From Oceanicaulis sp052055585 (GTDB taxonomy: Bacteria; Pseudomonadota; Alphaproteobacteria; Caulobacterales; Maricaulaceae): a stretch of DNA of 64,000 bases. This document shows, piece by piece, positions 7,827 to 16,433 of the stretch. The stretch covers positions 2,294,001-2,358,000 of the forward strand of contig NZ_CP170485.1 of assembly GCF_052055585.1 (NCBI RefSeq). Reading direction: 5' to 3'. The stretch's first letter is position 1; each line of letters opens with the position of its first letter. The position numbers and the translations under genes are program-made. The notes below the pieces were generated by a model. The model was given only the letters and a program-made list of their open reading frames with translations, searched no databases and was not told the DNA's origin.

Positions 7827-8831
7827 ATGACCCGTCGCACATCCCATCCCGCCGGAACGCTGACCCGCATTTCGGTGCAGTCGAAATTGCTGGAGGGCAA
7901 TCTTCTGGGTGACCCCACGGTGCGGGAAATCGATGTGTATGTCCCCCACGGCCACGACGGATCGGGCCTGCCGCTTCTGGTGGACCTGACCGGCTATACC
8001 GGCTCGGGCCTCAGCCATACGGCGTGGAAGAATTTTGGAGAGAACGTGCCCGAGCGCCTCGACCGGCTGATCGGGGATGGCGTGCTGCCACCCGTCGTGG
8101 TGGCGTTTCCGGACTGCTTCACCCGGCTGGGTGGCAATCAGTACATCAACTCATCGGCCATGGGCCCGTGGGAGGACGTTCTGATCACCGAATTCGTGCC
8201 GGCGGTGGAAAGCCGGTTCAAGTGCGGCGGTGCGGGCAAGCGCGGCGTGTTCGGCAAAAGCTCGGGCGGGTATGGCTCCATTGTCCATGCGCTCAGGCAT
8301 AATGACTTCTGGGCGGCGGCGGCCTGTCACTCGGGCGATATGGAGTTCGAGCTGTGCTATGCGTGCGACTTCCCGGCCGCGCTTCGGGCCCTCGCCAAAC
8401 ATGGCTCGGTTGAGGCCTTCATCCATCAGCTGGAGACCAGCGAGAAGCCCAAGGGCGATGACATTCACGCCCTGATGACCTTCGCCATGGCCGCCACCTA
8501 TGATCCCGATCCCAGCCAGCCCTTCGGCGTGCGCCTTCCGGTGACACTCGATACGTGCGAGCGCATTGAAGACCTCTGGAACAACTGGCTCGCCTGGGAC
8601 CCGCTCACGCTGGTGGAGACCCATTACGAAGGGCTCAAGGGGATGAAAGCCCTCTTCATCGATTGCGGAGATGTGGACCAGTACAATCTGGTCTATGGCG
8701 CGCGTCGCCTGCATCGGCGGCTTGATGAACTGGGCGTCGCCCACCGCTATGAGGAATTCCCCGACAATCACTCCGGCATCGATTACCGCATGGATGTCAG
8801 CCTGCCCTGGCTGGCGAAGGCCTTGTCGTGA
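7827..8831 (+). CDS. Alpha/beta-hydrolase fold esterase (esterase D / enterochelin-esterase-like)
   Basis: A 334-residue cytosolic serine hydrolase of the putative-esterase family. The nucleophile elbow is GKSSGG (G-x-S-x-G), preceded by PLLVDLTGYTGSG, which would form the oxyanion region. The late DNHSGIDYR offers the catalytic His, and LFIDCGDVDQY the likely Asp region. There is no signal peptide. The substrate is not predictable from context. The gene is monocistronic with ATG 7827 preceded by CAGGAG. Its stop abuts that of the convergent diguanylate cyclase gene with no gap. Confidence 0.8.
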   Translation: MTRRTSHPAGTLTRISVQSKLLEGNLLGDPTVREIDVYVPHGHDGSGLPLLVDLTGYTGSGLSHTAWKNFGENVPERLDRLIGDGVLPPVVVAFPDCFTRLGGNQYINSSAMGPWEDVLITEFVPAVESRFKCGGAGKRGVFGKSSGGYGSIVHALRHNDFWAAAACHSGDMEFELCYACDFPAALRALAKHGSVEAFIHQLETSEKPKGDDIHALMTFAMAATYDPDPSQPFGVRLPVTLDTCERIEDLWNNWLAWDPLTLVETHYEGLKGMKALFIDCGDVDQYNLVYGARRLHRRLDELGVAHRYEEFPDNHSGIDYRMDVSLPWLAKALS

Positions 8832-9857
8832 TCAGGCCGTGCCGGGATAGAAAGTGTTGATGACCTGACCGACTTCCACCCGGTTCCTGCCGCCTGACTT
8901 GGCCTGGTAGAGCGCCCGGTCCGCCAGCTCGATCAGCTCTTCCGGCGACAGGGCGTAGGAGAAGAGCGGCGCCACGCCGAAGCTGGCGGTAATCTCCAGA
9001 TATTCGCCATCGGGGCCCGTCAGGGCCAGGCGCTCAATGGCGCGCCGACAACGCTCCGCCGCCACCACAGCCTGGTCCAGAGCACATTCGGTAAACAGGA
9101 TGGCGAATTCCTCGCCGCCAATACGCCCCAGCTTGGAGCCGGCGCGCAGCTCGGTCTGGCAGGCGGCGATCACGCTGCGGATCACCACATCCCCGACCGG
9201 GTGGCCATAGGCATCGTTGATCCGCTTGAAACGGTCGATATCAAACAGGGCGATGCATAACAGGTTGGCGTTTCGCGCCGCACGCTGGATCTCTTCCTTG
9301 ACCATCGACACCCAGTTGTGGCGCGCCATCACCCCGGTCAACTGATCGCTGCCCGCCTGAATGCGCAGTTCAAGCTCATCCACGACGAGCTGGGCGAACT
9401 TGCCAAGTATCTTGAGATCGCGCGCCGAAAACTCACGGGGCCGCGTATCCATCACGCACAGCGTGCCCACCTGATAGCCATCCGGGCTGACCAGCGGAAT
9501 GCCCACATAGGCGCGCAGATGCGCCTCGCCCGTAACCAGCGGATTGGCGCTGAAGCGGGGATCCTGGGTCGCGTCGGTCACGACCATCGGCTCTTCCTGC
9601 TGGATGGCGTAATGGCAGAAGGCGATGTCCCGTGCAGTTTCACACACATCCAGCCCGCGCTGGGCCTTGAACCATTGCCGGTCCGCATCCACGAGACTGA
9701 CTGCACAGATCGGCACTTCGAGGATGTCCTCAACCAGCGAGACGACCGTCTCGAACGGTCGTTCGATATCGGTGTCCAGCACCTGATAGCGGCGCAACGC
9801 CTCCAGACGCCCGGTCTCGTCACCCAGTTTCACCTTGCCGAGCAAGGGCGCCTCCAT
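8832..9857 (-). CDS. GAF-GGDEF diguanylate cyclase
   Basis: A 341-residue soluble protein with an N-terminal GAF domain (about 35-165, including VSLVDADRQWFKA) and a C-terminal GGDEF domain (about 170-335). The catalytic signature is GGEEF at 247-251 and the metal/guanine segment FDIDRFKRIND is intact, so synthesis of c-di-GMP from two GTP is expected. The allosteric I-site RxxD, normally five residues before GGEEF, reads RAGS, so product inhibition through that site is probably lost. GAF ligands cannot be inferred. It is convergent with the esterase gene without spacer. Confidence 0.92.
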   Translation of the reverse strand: MEAPLLGKVKLGDETGRLEALRRYQVLDTDIERPFETVVSLVEDILEVPICAVSLVDADRQWFKAQRGLDVCETARDIAFCHYAIQQEEPMVVTDATQDPRFSANPLVTGEAHLRAYVGIPLVSPDGYQVGTLCVMDTRPREFSARDLKILGKFAQLVVDELELRIQAGSDQLTGVMARHNWVSMVKEEIQRAARNANLLCIALFDIDRFKRINDAYGHPVGDVVIRSVIAACQTELRAGSKLGRIGGEEFAILFTECALDQAVVAAERCRRAIERLALTGPDGEYLEITASFGVAPLFSYALSPEELIELADRALYQAKSGGRNRVEVGQVINTFYPGTA

Positions 9858-9938
9858 CCACTAGGGCTGTAGTGTCATTATGCCCCAGAATGACGGCTTC
9901 AGGTTTGATCAAGCTTTAATCAAGAGAACCGAATTGTG

Positions 9939-10727
9939 TCAGCCCAGACGGTAAATCCCGTTGATCGGCGCATAGTTGAAGGCGATCCGCTTGGCGGCGC
10001 GGGACAGGTTCTCCTTCACCGCCAGCATGTGATGGCCGTTGGCGTGCAGCAGAGTCTGACCGTCGGTCATGACGCCCACATGCCCCGGCCAGAACACCAG
10101 ATCCCCGCGCTGCAGGCCGCTGAAGTCATCGGTGATTTCAACCGCACGACCCTGCTGTTTCGCCCAGGCCTCCTGCGGCCCTGAATCGCGCGGAATATAG
10201 CGCCCCGCCGCTTCCATGGCCGTCTGGATCAGCCCCGAGCAATCCAGGCCCAGGCTTTCCTTGCCCCCCCACAGATAGGGCGTGTGCTCGAACCGTTCCG
10301 CCACAGCGACCCAGTCCGCCTCCACCGGCTCGCCCACAGCCCTGAGATGGTCTTCCAGCACCCAGCCCATGCGTTGGGCTTCCAGAAACCGGCCCTCGCG
10401 ACGGGCGCCGACGATCTTGGCGTTCATGGAGATCAGCGCCAGCGGCTCGCTCTTCATGTCCGGCTGGGCATAGACATAGGTGCGCAGCGTCTTGACCGTG
10501 TGAGTGGGGATAAGCGCCGGCTCGGCCAGCGCCTCCATTTTCACCCAGCCCTCATAGCCATCCAGCGCCGCCACGCCCTGCGCCCAGCCATCCACATGGT
10601 CATGCACATGAAAGACCTCGCCCGCCAGCATCTGCGTCTCGCGCGCGCCATCCCGCGAAGGGGATTTACGTAGCGGCGTCGAGCTGGCGATCACCTGGAA
10701 CGGAGTGCTGGTCGGGGCGTCGCTCAT
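9939..10727 (-). CDS. NlpC/P60 (C40) cysteine peptidase with SH3-like domains
   Basis: A 262-residue putative cell-wall hydrolase. Two SH3-like segments occupy about 10-70 and 75-130. The C40 domain follows, with the catalytic Cys in GLDCSGL (C163), His in GHVGVM (H216) and a third polar residue near H228. The family cleaves gamma-D-glutamyl-diaminopimelate or related peptide bonds. There is no evident signal peptide, as in YkfC/dipeptidyl-peptidase VI-like relatives that act on recycled muropeptides. It starts 10 bases after the stop of the upstream aminopeptidase gene, so both are probably one operon for peptide turnover. Confidence 0.87.
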   Translation of the reverse strand: MSDAPTSTPFQVIASSTPLRKSPSRDGARETQMLAGEVFHVHDHVDGWAQGVAALDGYEGWVKMEALAEPALIPTHTVKTLRTYVYAQPDMKSEPLALISMNAKIVGARREGRFLEAQRMGWVLEDHLRAVGEPVEADWVAVAERFEHTPYLWGGKESLGLDCSGLIQTAMEAAGRYIPRDSGPQEAWAKQQGRAVEITDDFSGLQRGDLVFWPGHVGVMTDGQTLLHANGHHMLAVKENLSRAAKRIAFNYAPINGIYRLG

Positions 10728-10737
10728 CCGGGAGATC

Positions 10738-12108
10738 CTAGCCTTTGAAACGGGATTTCAGATACTCGTACACGGCGCGACCGGCGAGCATTTCACCCCC
10801 TTGCGGGCGCCCCGGCCGCGCAGACGGCGTCCAGCCGAAAATGTCAAAATGCGCCCATTCCTTCGCGTCCGATCCAAAGCGGCGCAGGAACAGAGCCGCC
10901 GTGATCGAGCCGGCGAATTTGCCGTTGCCGGTGGAGCTGAGATCCGCGATCGGGCTGTCCATCCACTCGTCATACCGGTTCCACAGCGGCAGCCGCCAGA
11001 CCGGGTCGTCAATGCGCGCGCCCGCCTCGAACACCCCTTCGGCGATGGCGTCCACATCTGTGTAGAAGGGCGCCACATCCGGGCCCATGGCCACACGCGC
11101 CGCCCCGGTCAGGGTCGCCATGTCGATCAACAGATCAGGCTCGCTCTCACAGGCCCGGGTGATGGCGTCGGCCAGAACCAGACGCCCCTCGGCGTCGGTA
11201 TTGCCCACTTCAACAGTCAGGCCCTTGCGGCTGTGCAGAATGTCGCTCGGGCGGAAGGCGTTGCCCGAAATTGCGTTTTCAACCGCCGGGATCAGCACGT
11301 GCAGGCGGACCGGCAGTTTGGCGTCCATGATCATGGACGCGAGGCCCAGAACGGTTGCAGAGCCGCCCATATCCTTCTTCATCAGAAGCATGCCGTCAGC
11401 GGGTTTGATGTCGAGGCCGCCGGAGTCAAAGCAAACACCCTTGCCCACCAGCGCCAGGCGCGGATGGCTCTCATCGCCCCACTCAAACTCGATCAGGCGC
11501 GGCGCGTCATCCGCAGCCCGACCTACGGCGTGGATCATGGGATAATTCTGCTCCAGAAGATCATCGCCCGTAATCACGCTGAAGTTCGCGCCATGTGCCT
11601 CGGCCAACTCGCGCGCAGCTGCTTCCAGATTGGACGGCAGCATGTCGCCCGCCGGGGTGTTGATCAGGTCGCGGGTCAGCTTGACGCCGCGCGACACACG
11701 CTCGGCCTCGGCCACATCACAGCCTTGCGGCGCCACCAGCCGCGCCGGAGCGCGCTTGGCCGATTTGTAGCGGGTGAACTGATAGCTGCCGAGCGCGAAG
11801 GCGATCGCCGTCTGGGTCGCGTCCCAGCCCTTGGGCAGGCCGTCATAGCCCCAGTCGCCTTCCGGCAGGGCCAGCGCCGCGCCTGCCGCCTCGAAGGGTG
11901 ATTTCCCCATCCCGGCGCCGACCAGCGCATCAAGTCCGGCTTCCCCCGGAAGCATCACCACTTGCCCCGGCCCGCCTTCAAACCCGCTCGCACGCGCATG
12001 CGCCGCGCTGGCGTCGCTCAGTCGCGCCAGCTCCGCATCCAGATCGGTCAGCGTTACGAGACGCGCCGTACGGGCGAAATCCGAAGGAGAAGCAAACAGA
12101 TCCGTCAT
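10738..12108 (-). CDS. M17 leucyl aminopeptidase family protein
   Basis: A 456-residue cytosolic metallo-aminopeptidase of family M17 (PepA/PepB-like). The C-terminal catalytic half shows GKGVCFDSGGLDIKP, the KKDMGGSA segment and the family signature NTDAEGRLVLADA, which together bind two metal ions. The N-terminal domain is the variable M17 type. The start is ATG 12108 with GGAAGA about six bases upstream; an in-frame ATG at 12126 is less likely. It is followed closely by the C40 peptidase gene. Confidence 0.92.
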   Translation of the reverse strand: MTDLFASPSDFARTARLVTLTDLDAELARLSDASAAHARASGFEGGPGQVVMLPGEAGLDALVGAGMGKSPFEAAGAALALPEGDWGYDGLPKGWDATQTAIAFALGSYQFTRYKSAKRAPARLVAPQGCDVAEAERVSRGVKLTRDLINTPAGDMLPSNLEAAARELAEAHGANFSVITGDDLLEQNYPMIHAVGRAADDAPRLIEFEWGDESHPRLALVGKGVCFDSGGLDIKPADGMLLMKKDMGGSATVLGLASMIMDAKLPVRLHVLIPAVENAISGNAFRPSDILHSRKGLTVEVGNTDAEGRLVLADAITRACESEPDLLIDMATLTGAARVAMGPDVAPFYTDVDAIAEGVFEAGARIDDPVWRLPLWNRYDEWMDSPIADLSSTGNGKFAGSITAALFLRRFGSDAKEWAHFDIFGWTPSARPGRPQGGEMLAGRAVYEYLKSRFKG

Positions 12109-12268
12109 GATACGTCTTCCACTCAAAGGCTTGCGGCGAGCGCGTGATCGCGCCTCAACGCGGGTAAGGTGAACGCCGGGGAAACGTTAACGACTTCTTG
12201 ACCGGCGCACAGGCATGCTCTGCCCCCTACAGATAGAGGCAAAGCGCCTGTCAGCAAAAAGGTAGAGC

Positions 12269-13102
12269 ATGGCCAGCCCGTCCCCTGCAATCGTCGCACT
12301 GAGCTTGAGCGCGTGTTTGCTGGTTTTGACCGGCTGCGCGACCCATGCCGAACTGCAGCCGACCGAGCAGGAAGCCGAGCTGACCGAGACGCTTCAGGCG
12401 CGCTCGATCGCCCCGGCCACCGCGCAGGAGCGCGAGGCCATCCACAATCAGGATTTGCTGACCCAGGCCGCCTTCTGGGCGGAAGCCTATGAGCTGAACC
12501 CCGGCGATCGGGAAGCGGCCTTTGAATTGTCCTCTGTACTGCGCCTGCTGGGCTCCACACAGCGCTCGGCGGAAGTGGCGCGTCAGGCGCTGGCTCTCTA
12601 CCCCGACGATCAGGAGCTTCTGAGCGCCTATGGCATGGCGCTGACGGCGGATGGTCGCGGCGCGCAGGCCGTGGAATATCTGATGCGGGCCGTGAATGCG
12701 GGCGCGCCGGACTGGCGGCTCGTGAACACGCTGGGCGTGGCGCTGGAACAGAGCGGTCGGCCCGAGCAGGCGCGCGCCCGCTTCATGGAAGCGCTGGGCA
12801 TGCAGCCGGGCGAGCCTGCGGTCATGAACAATCTCGCCCTGTCCCACCTTTTGGCGGGGGAGCCCGAACGCGCCGAAACCGTCTTGCGCCAGGCCATGCA
12901 GAATGTCACCGCAGGCCCCGAAGTGCGCCAGAATCTGGCGATGGCGCTGGCCCTGCAAGGCCGGTTCGATGAAGCGCGTGAAATCGCGCTGATCGATTCA
13001 ACGCCGGAAATGGCGGAAGCCAATCTTGATTACATCCGCAATCTGATGAGCAGCCCGCGCAGCTGGGAGCAGTTGCGCCGCTCCGAAGCGCTGGGCGGCT
13101 AG
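12269..13102 (+). CDS. tadD: TPR lipoprotein, TadD-like Flp pilus assembly protein
   Basis: A 277-residue lipoprotein: the signal peptide ends in LTGC, with Cys about residue 22 as lipidation site. The rest is tetratricopeptide repeats, for example AELNPGDREAAFELSSVL and ALGMQPGEPAVMNNLALS. TadD-type TPR lipoproteins are needed for Flp pilus assembly, probably as a pilotin or scaffold for the secretin. The position next to the cpa/tad cluster, facing it from the other strand, supports this. The symbol rests on context and architecture. The methyltransferase gene follows after five bases. Confidence 0.78.
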   Translation: MASPSPAIVALSLSACLLVLTGCATHAELQPTEQEAELTETLQARSIAPATAQEREAIHNQDLLTQAAFWAEAYELNPGDREAAFELSSVLRLLGSTQRSAEVARQALALYPDDQELLSAYGMALTADGRGAQAVEYLMRAVNAGAPDWRLVNTLGVALEQSGRPEQARARFMEALGMQPGEPAVMNNLALSHLLAGEPERAETVLRQAMQNVTAGPEVRQNLAMALALQGRFDEAREIALIDSTPEMAEANLDYIRNLMSSPRSWEQLRRSEALGG

Positions 13103-13107
13103 GGCCC

Positions 13108-13881
13108 GTGACGTCCGGAACGCTCGAGCGTAGCGCCGCCTATTGGAACAAGCAGGCCGCCAGTGAAGAACGCTGGAGCGTGCCCGTTGACGCCGCCGCC
13201 ATTGCGCGCGCCCGTGAAGGCGACTGGTCCATCATCCTGACACCGGACAAGACCGTCCCGCGCGGTTGGTTCCCCGCAGACCTGTCAGACACGCGCCTGC
13301 TCGCTCTGGCGGGCTCAGGCGGACAGCAGGCGCCGGTGCTGGCGGCCGCCGGCGCACAGGTGACCGTATTTGATTTGTCAGAAGGCCAGTTGAGCAAGGA
13401 CCGGCAGGTGGCGGACCGCGACGGGCTGGATCTGCGGATCGAGCAGGGCGACATGGCGGACCTGTCCCGCTTTGAAGACGCCAGCTTTGATCTTGTGGTG
13501 AACCCGTGTTCAGTCTGCTTCGTCGCCGAGGTCGAGCCGGTCTGGCGCGAAGTCTCACGCGTGCTGCGCCCGGGCGGACGACTGATGACGGGCTTCATCA
13601 ATCCCCTGTTCTTCCTGTTCGATCATGACACCCCGGGGGCGGACCGTTTGCAGGCGCAATTCCCCCTGCCCTATGACAGCAACAGCCCCGAACTGAGAGA
13701 CCGCGCCCTCGCGCTGGGCGTGGATGAATTCAGCCACAGCCTCGACACGCTGATCGGCGGACAGATGCGGGCAGGCCTGCACCTGATCGACATGTATGAA
13801 GACAACTGGCCCGGCGCTGATCTTGCAATCGACGCGCTAACCCCGCTTTACATCGCCACGCTGGCGCAAAAGCCGCTCTAG
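13108..13881 (+). CDS. Class I SAM-dependent methyltransferase
   Basis: A 257-residue methyltransferase of the Methyltransf_11 type. Motif I reads LLALAGSGGQQAP, with the acidic ribose-binding residue in VTVFDLSEGQ, then QGDMADL, and motif post-III LRPGGRLMTGF. The substrate is unknown. The start is GTG 13108, five bases after the TPR lipoprotein stop, so the two genes are likely co-transcribed. It converges on the 165-residue gene and shares CTAG at 13878-13881 as stop for both strands. Confidence 0.85.
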   Translation: MTSGTLERSAAYWNKQAASEERWSVPVDAAAIARAREGDWSIILTPDKTVPRGWFPADLSDTRLLALAGSGGQQAPVLAAAGAQVTVFDLSEGQLSKDRQVADRDGLDLRIEQGDMADLSRFEDASFDLVVNPCSVCFVAEVEPVWREVSRVLRPGGRLMTGFINPLFFLFDHDTPGADRLQAQFPLPYDSNSPELRDRALALGVDEFSHSLDTLIGGQMRAGLHLIDMYEDNWPGADLAIDALTPLYIATLAQKPL

Positions 13882-14375
13882 ACGTCCTTGACGTCCGGCG
13901 GCGGCGCCATGGGCGGCGGGGCGATCTGGACTTCCTCGACCTTTTTCAGCGGGAAGCGGGTCTTCAGCCACTGGCTGACCATGATCTGGTCAAAGCGGAA
14001 ATCCTCCGCCTCTTCGCGCAGCTCGGCGGGGGCTCGACCATCCTTGGACGCCTCGATCGCACGGTAGAGCGCATACAGGCGCAGATAGCCCTTGTCGTCC
14101 TTGCTCAGCGAGGTCTCATCGAGCCCGGCGCAGACTTCCAAAAGCTTAGCGTTGCCGGAACGGCGCTTGCCGCTGGCCAGCTCGACGACCGCCATGGCGA
14201 GCGCAGGCTTCCAGCCGCCATCCGCGAATTTGAGCTTCTTGGGAACAGCGGACAATTCCTGACGCGCGCGCGTCAGATCGCCTTCCGCCAAGGCGTCCAG
14301 GGCATGATCCGCCGCCTGATCCGCAATGCGGATGGCCTCACGGCGCTTGGCCACAGCCTTTTCACCACCGAACAT
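13878..14375 (-). CDS. Hypothetical protein at the end of the tad operon (165 aa)
   Basis: A 165-residue helical protein, lysine/alanine-rich at the start (MFGGEKAVAKRREAIRI) and with a proline-rich end (APPPMAPPPDV). The repeated helix pairs resemble degenerate TPR units (GDLTRARQELSAVPKKL), but I cannot assign a family. It has no signal peptide. It lies 69 bases downstream of tadC on the same strand, so it may be the last gene of the cpa/tad operon. A function in pilus biogenesis is inference from position only. Confidence 0.7.
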   Translation of the reverse strand: MFGGEKAVAKRREAIRIADQAADHALDALAEGDLTRARQELSAVPKKLKFADGGWKPALAMAVVELASGKRRSGNAKLLEVCAGLDETSLSKDDKGYLRLYALYRAIEASKDGRAPAELREEAEDFRFDQIMVSQWLKTRFPLKKVEEVQIAPPPMAPPPDVKDV

Positions 14376-14444
14376 GCCTAAACGGCTCCCTCAGAACGCG
14401 ACGTCCTGACCTAACGCAGAACGAAGGCGCCAGACTAGCTGGGC

Positions 14445-15425
14445 TTACATGTTTTGAAAACTGATCGCGGCGGGGCCGATGATCACGACGAACAGCACAG
14501 GCAGGAAGAACAGGATCATGGGCACCGTCAGCTTGGCCGGCAGCGCCGCCGCCTTCTTTTCGGCATTGCTCATGCGCATGTCGCGGTTTTCCTTGGCCAT
14601 CACGCGCAGGGCCTGCCCCAGCGGCGTACCATAACGCTCGGCCTGGATCAGCGCGGTGGCCACCGCCTTCACGCCCGGCAGATTGGTCCGCATGCCCAGA
14701 TTCTCGAACGCCGAGCGCCGGTCCTGCAGGTAAGCAAGCTCGGCATTGGTCAGCGACAGCTCTTCAGCCAGCTCGATGGAATTCGTGCCGATCTCCGCGG
14801 CGACCTTGTGCAGGGCCGCCTCGATGGACATGCCCGCCTCCACGCAGATCAGCAGCAGATCGAGCGAATCCGGGAAGGCCTGCATGATCGAGTCGCGCCG
14901 CTTGGCCGCCTTGTTCGACAGGTAGATGCCCGGCGCATAATAGCCCAGAACCGCCAGCACCATCACGATGGTCAGACGCTGCATCACCGGCAGGCCGAAA
15001 TCATTGACCACCCACAAGTAGAAAAAGCCCAACAGCCCCATGAAGGGCGGGATCGCAAATCGAGCGAAATAGAAGGCATAGACCGGGCCCTGACCGCGAT
15101 AGCCGGCCTGGATCAGCTTGGTCTTCAGGTTCGCATCTTCCAGCAGCGTGGCCAGATTGAGCTTCTCAACGACCTTGCGATAGAGCGAGCGCGTATCCTT
15201 GCCGCGCAAGCCGCCCTTCTTCTCGCTGACCGACTTCTCAAGCTCCTCGCGCGCCTTTCGACGCAGTTCCTCACGCCGGTTAGAGACCGCCTTCATGCGC
15301 TTGTTCAGGGTATCGCCACCCATGGCCGGCGCGGACAGCGTCCAGACCGTTGCAAAGACGAGCCCGGCTGCGATGACGGCGAACAGGTTCGCCGGGGTCA
15401 CGATCCACTGGATAAAGTCTTCCAT
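14445..15425 (-). CDS. tadC: Type II secretion F family protein TadC
   Basis: A 326-residue inner-membrane platform protein for Flp/Tad pilus assembly. An N-terminal membrane segment (LFAVIAAGLVFATVW) is followed by a basic cytoplasmic stretch, two central membrane helices, the T2SSF domain (about 190-300, with SLDLLLICVEAGMSIEAALH) and a C-terminal helix (ILFFLPVLFVVIIGP). With TadB it forms the platform acted on by the CpaF ATPase. It starts nine bases after the tadB stop. Confidence 0.95.
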   Translation of the reverse strand: MEDFIQWIVTPANLFAVIAAGLVFATVWTLSAPAMGGDTLNKRMKAVSNRREELRRKAREELEKSVSEKKGGLRGKDTRSLYRKVVEKLNLATLLEDANLKTKLIQAGYRGQGPVYAFYFARFAIPPFMGLLGFFYLWVVNDFGLPVMQRLTIVMVLAVLGYYAPGIYLSNKAAKRRDSIMQAFPDSLDLLLICVEAGMSIEAALHKVAAEIGTNSIELAEELSLTNAELAYLQDRRSAFENLGMRTNLPGVKAVATALIQAERYGTPLGQALRVMAKENRDMRMSNAEKKAAALPAKLTVPMILFFLPVLFVVIIGPAAISFQNM

Positions 15426-15434
15426 GATCGCCCC

Positions 15435-16430
15435 CTACATCTTGAAATTGATCATGCTGCGCATGACCAGAATGCCGGTGAGCATCCAGACGCCCCCGCC
15501 CAGCAACAGGAAATGCCCTGTCGGCGTGGTCAGAAGCGGCGTCATGTAATCAGGCGACATGATCGACACCATTACGCCCACGCCCGGCGGCAAGGAACCG
15601 ATGATCCAGGCGGAGGCCTTGGCCTCTGACGAAAGCGCCCCGACCTTCTCGCGCATCATCTTGCGCGCACGCAGAACGGCGGACAGGTTGTTCAGGGCCT
15701 CGGCGAGGTTGCCGCCGGTCTTTTGCTGGATGGCCAGCACGGTGGTGAAGAAGGACAGTTCAGGCAATGGCATGCGGCGGTGCATGCGGCGCATGCCCTC
15801 TTCCACATCCACACCCACGGACAAGCCTTCCACCAGCAGCTGGAATTCCTGCTTCACCGGAGCCTCGCCTTCCTGAGCGATGATCTTCAGCGTCTCGTTC
15901 AAGGGCAGGCCGGATTTGACGCCGCGCACGATGATGTCGAGCGCATCGGCGAAATTCTCGGTGAACTTCTTCTGCCGCCCCTTGCGCATCATGCCCAGAA
16001 CCCAGCGCGGCAGGCCCAGCCCGGCGACGACGGCCGCGGCCAGCGCGAACACGACATTAAGCCCGGTGACCACCACCATGAAGGCGGCGACAAAGCCTAA
16101 AATGGCGGAGAATATCCAGAATTGCGTCGGCCCGGTCTTGAACAGACCCGCCTGGTCCAGACGCGCCCGCAAGGTCAGCGACTTCTTGCGCTCGGCTTTC
16201 TGGCTGTCTTCCAGCTCTTTCAGGCCATCCTGAATCTGACGGCGCTTCTGGGCGGCGGCGTCCACGGCGCCGCCCCGACGACGCGTGTGCTGCACCGGGC
16301 CGCCCACAGCCCCTTCGAGCCGCGCCTTGCGCGCCTTTTCCTCGCTGGAGCCGACAAACACCCAGCCGATCCCCGCCACGGCGAAGAAGGCGCATCCGGC
16401 GGCCACATAGAGGGCGAGATCGGGCGACAT
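15435..16430 (-). CDS. tadB: Type II secretion F family protein TadB
   Basis: A 331-residue inner-membrane platform protein partner of TadC. It has an N-terminal helix (LYVAAGCAFFAVAGIGWVFV), a long basic cytoplasmic segment, paired central helices, the T2SSF domain (ALDIIVRGVKSGLPLNETLK) and a final helix pair. It lies between cpaF and tadC with 3-base and 9-base gaps, so all three are translated from one message. Confidence 0.95.
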   Translation of the reverse strand: MSPDLALYVAAGCAFFAVAGIGWVFVGSSEEKARKARLEGAVGGPVQHTRRRGGAVDAAAQKRRQIQDGLKELEDSQKAERKKSLTLRARLDQAGLFKTGPTQFWIFSAILGFVAAFMVVVTGLNVVFALAAAVVAGLGLPRWVLGMMRKGRQKKFTENFADALDIIVRGVKSGLPLNETLKIIAQEGEAPVKQEFQLLVEGLSVGVDVEEGMRRMHRRMPLPELSFFTTVLAIQQKTGGNLAEALNNLSAVLRARKMMREKVGALSSEAKASAWIIGSLPPGVGVMVSIMSPDYMTPLLTTPTGHFLLLGGGVWMLTGILVMRSMINFKM

Positions 16431-16433
16431 GGC

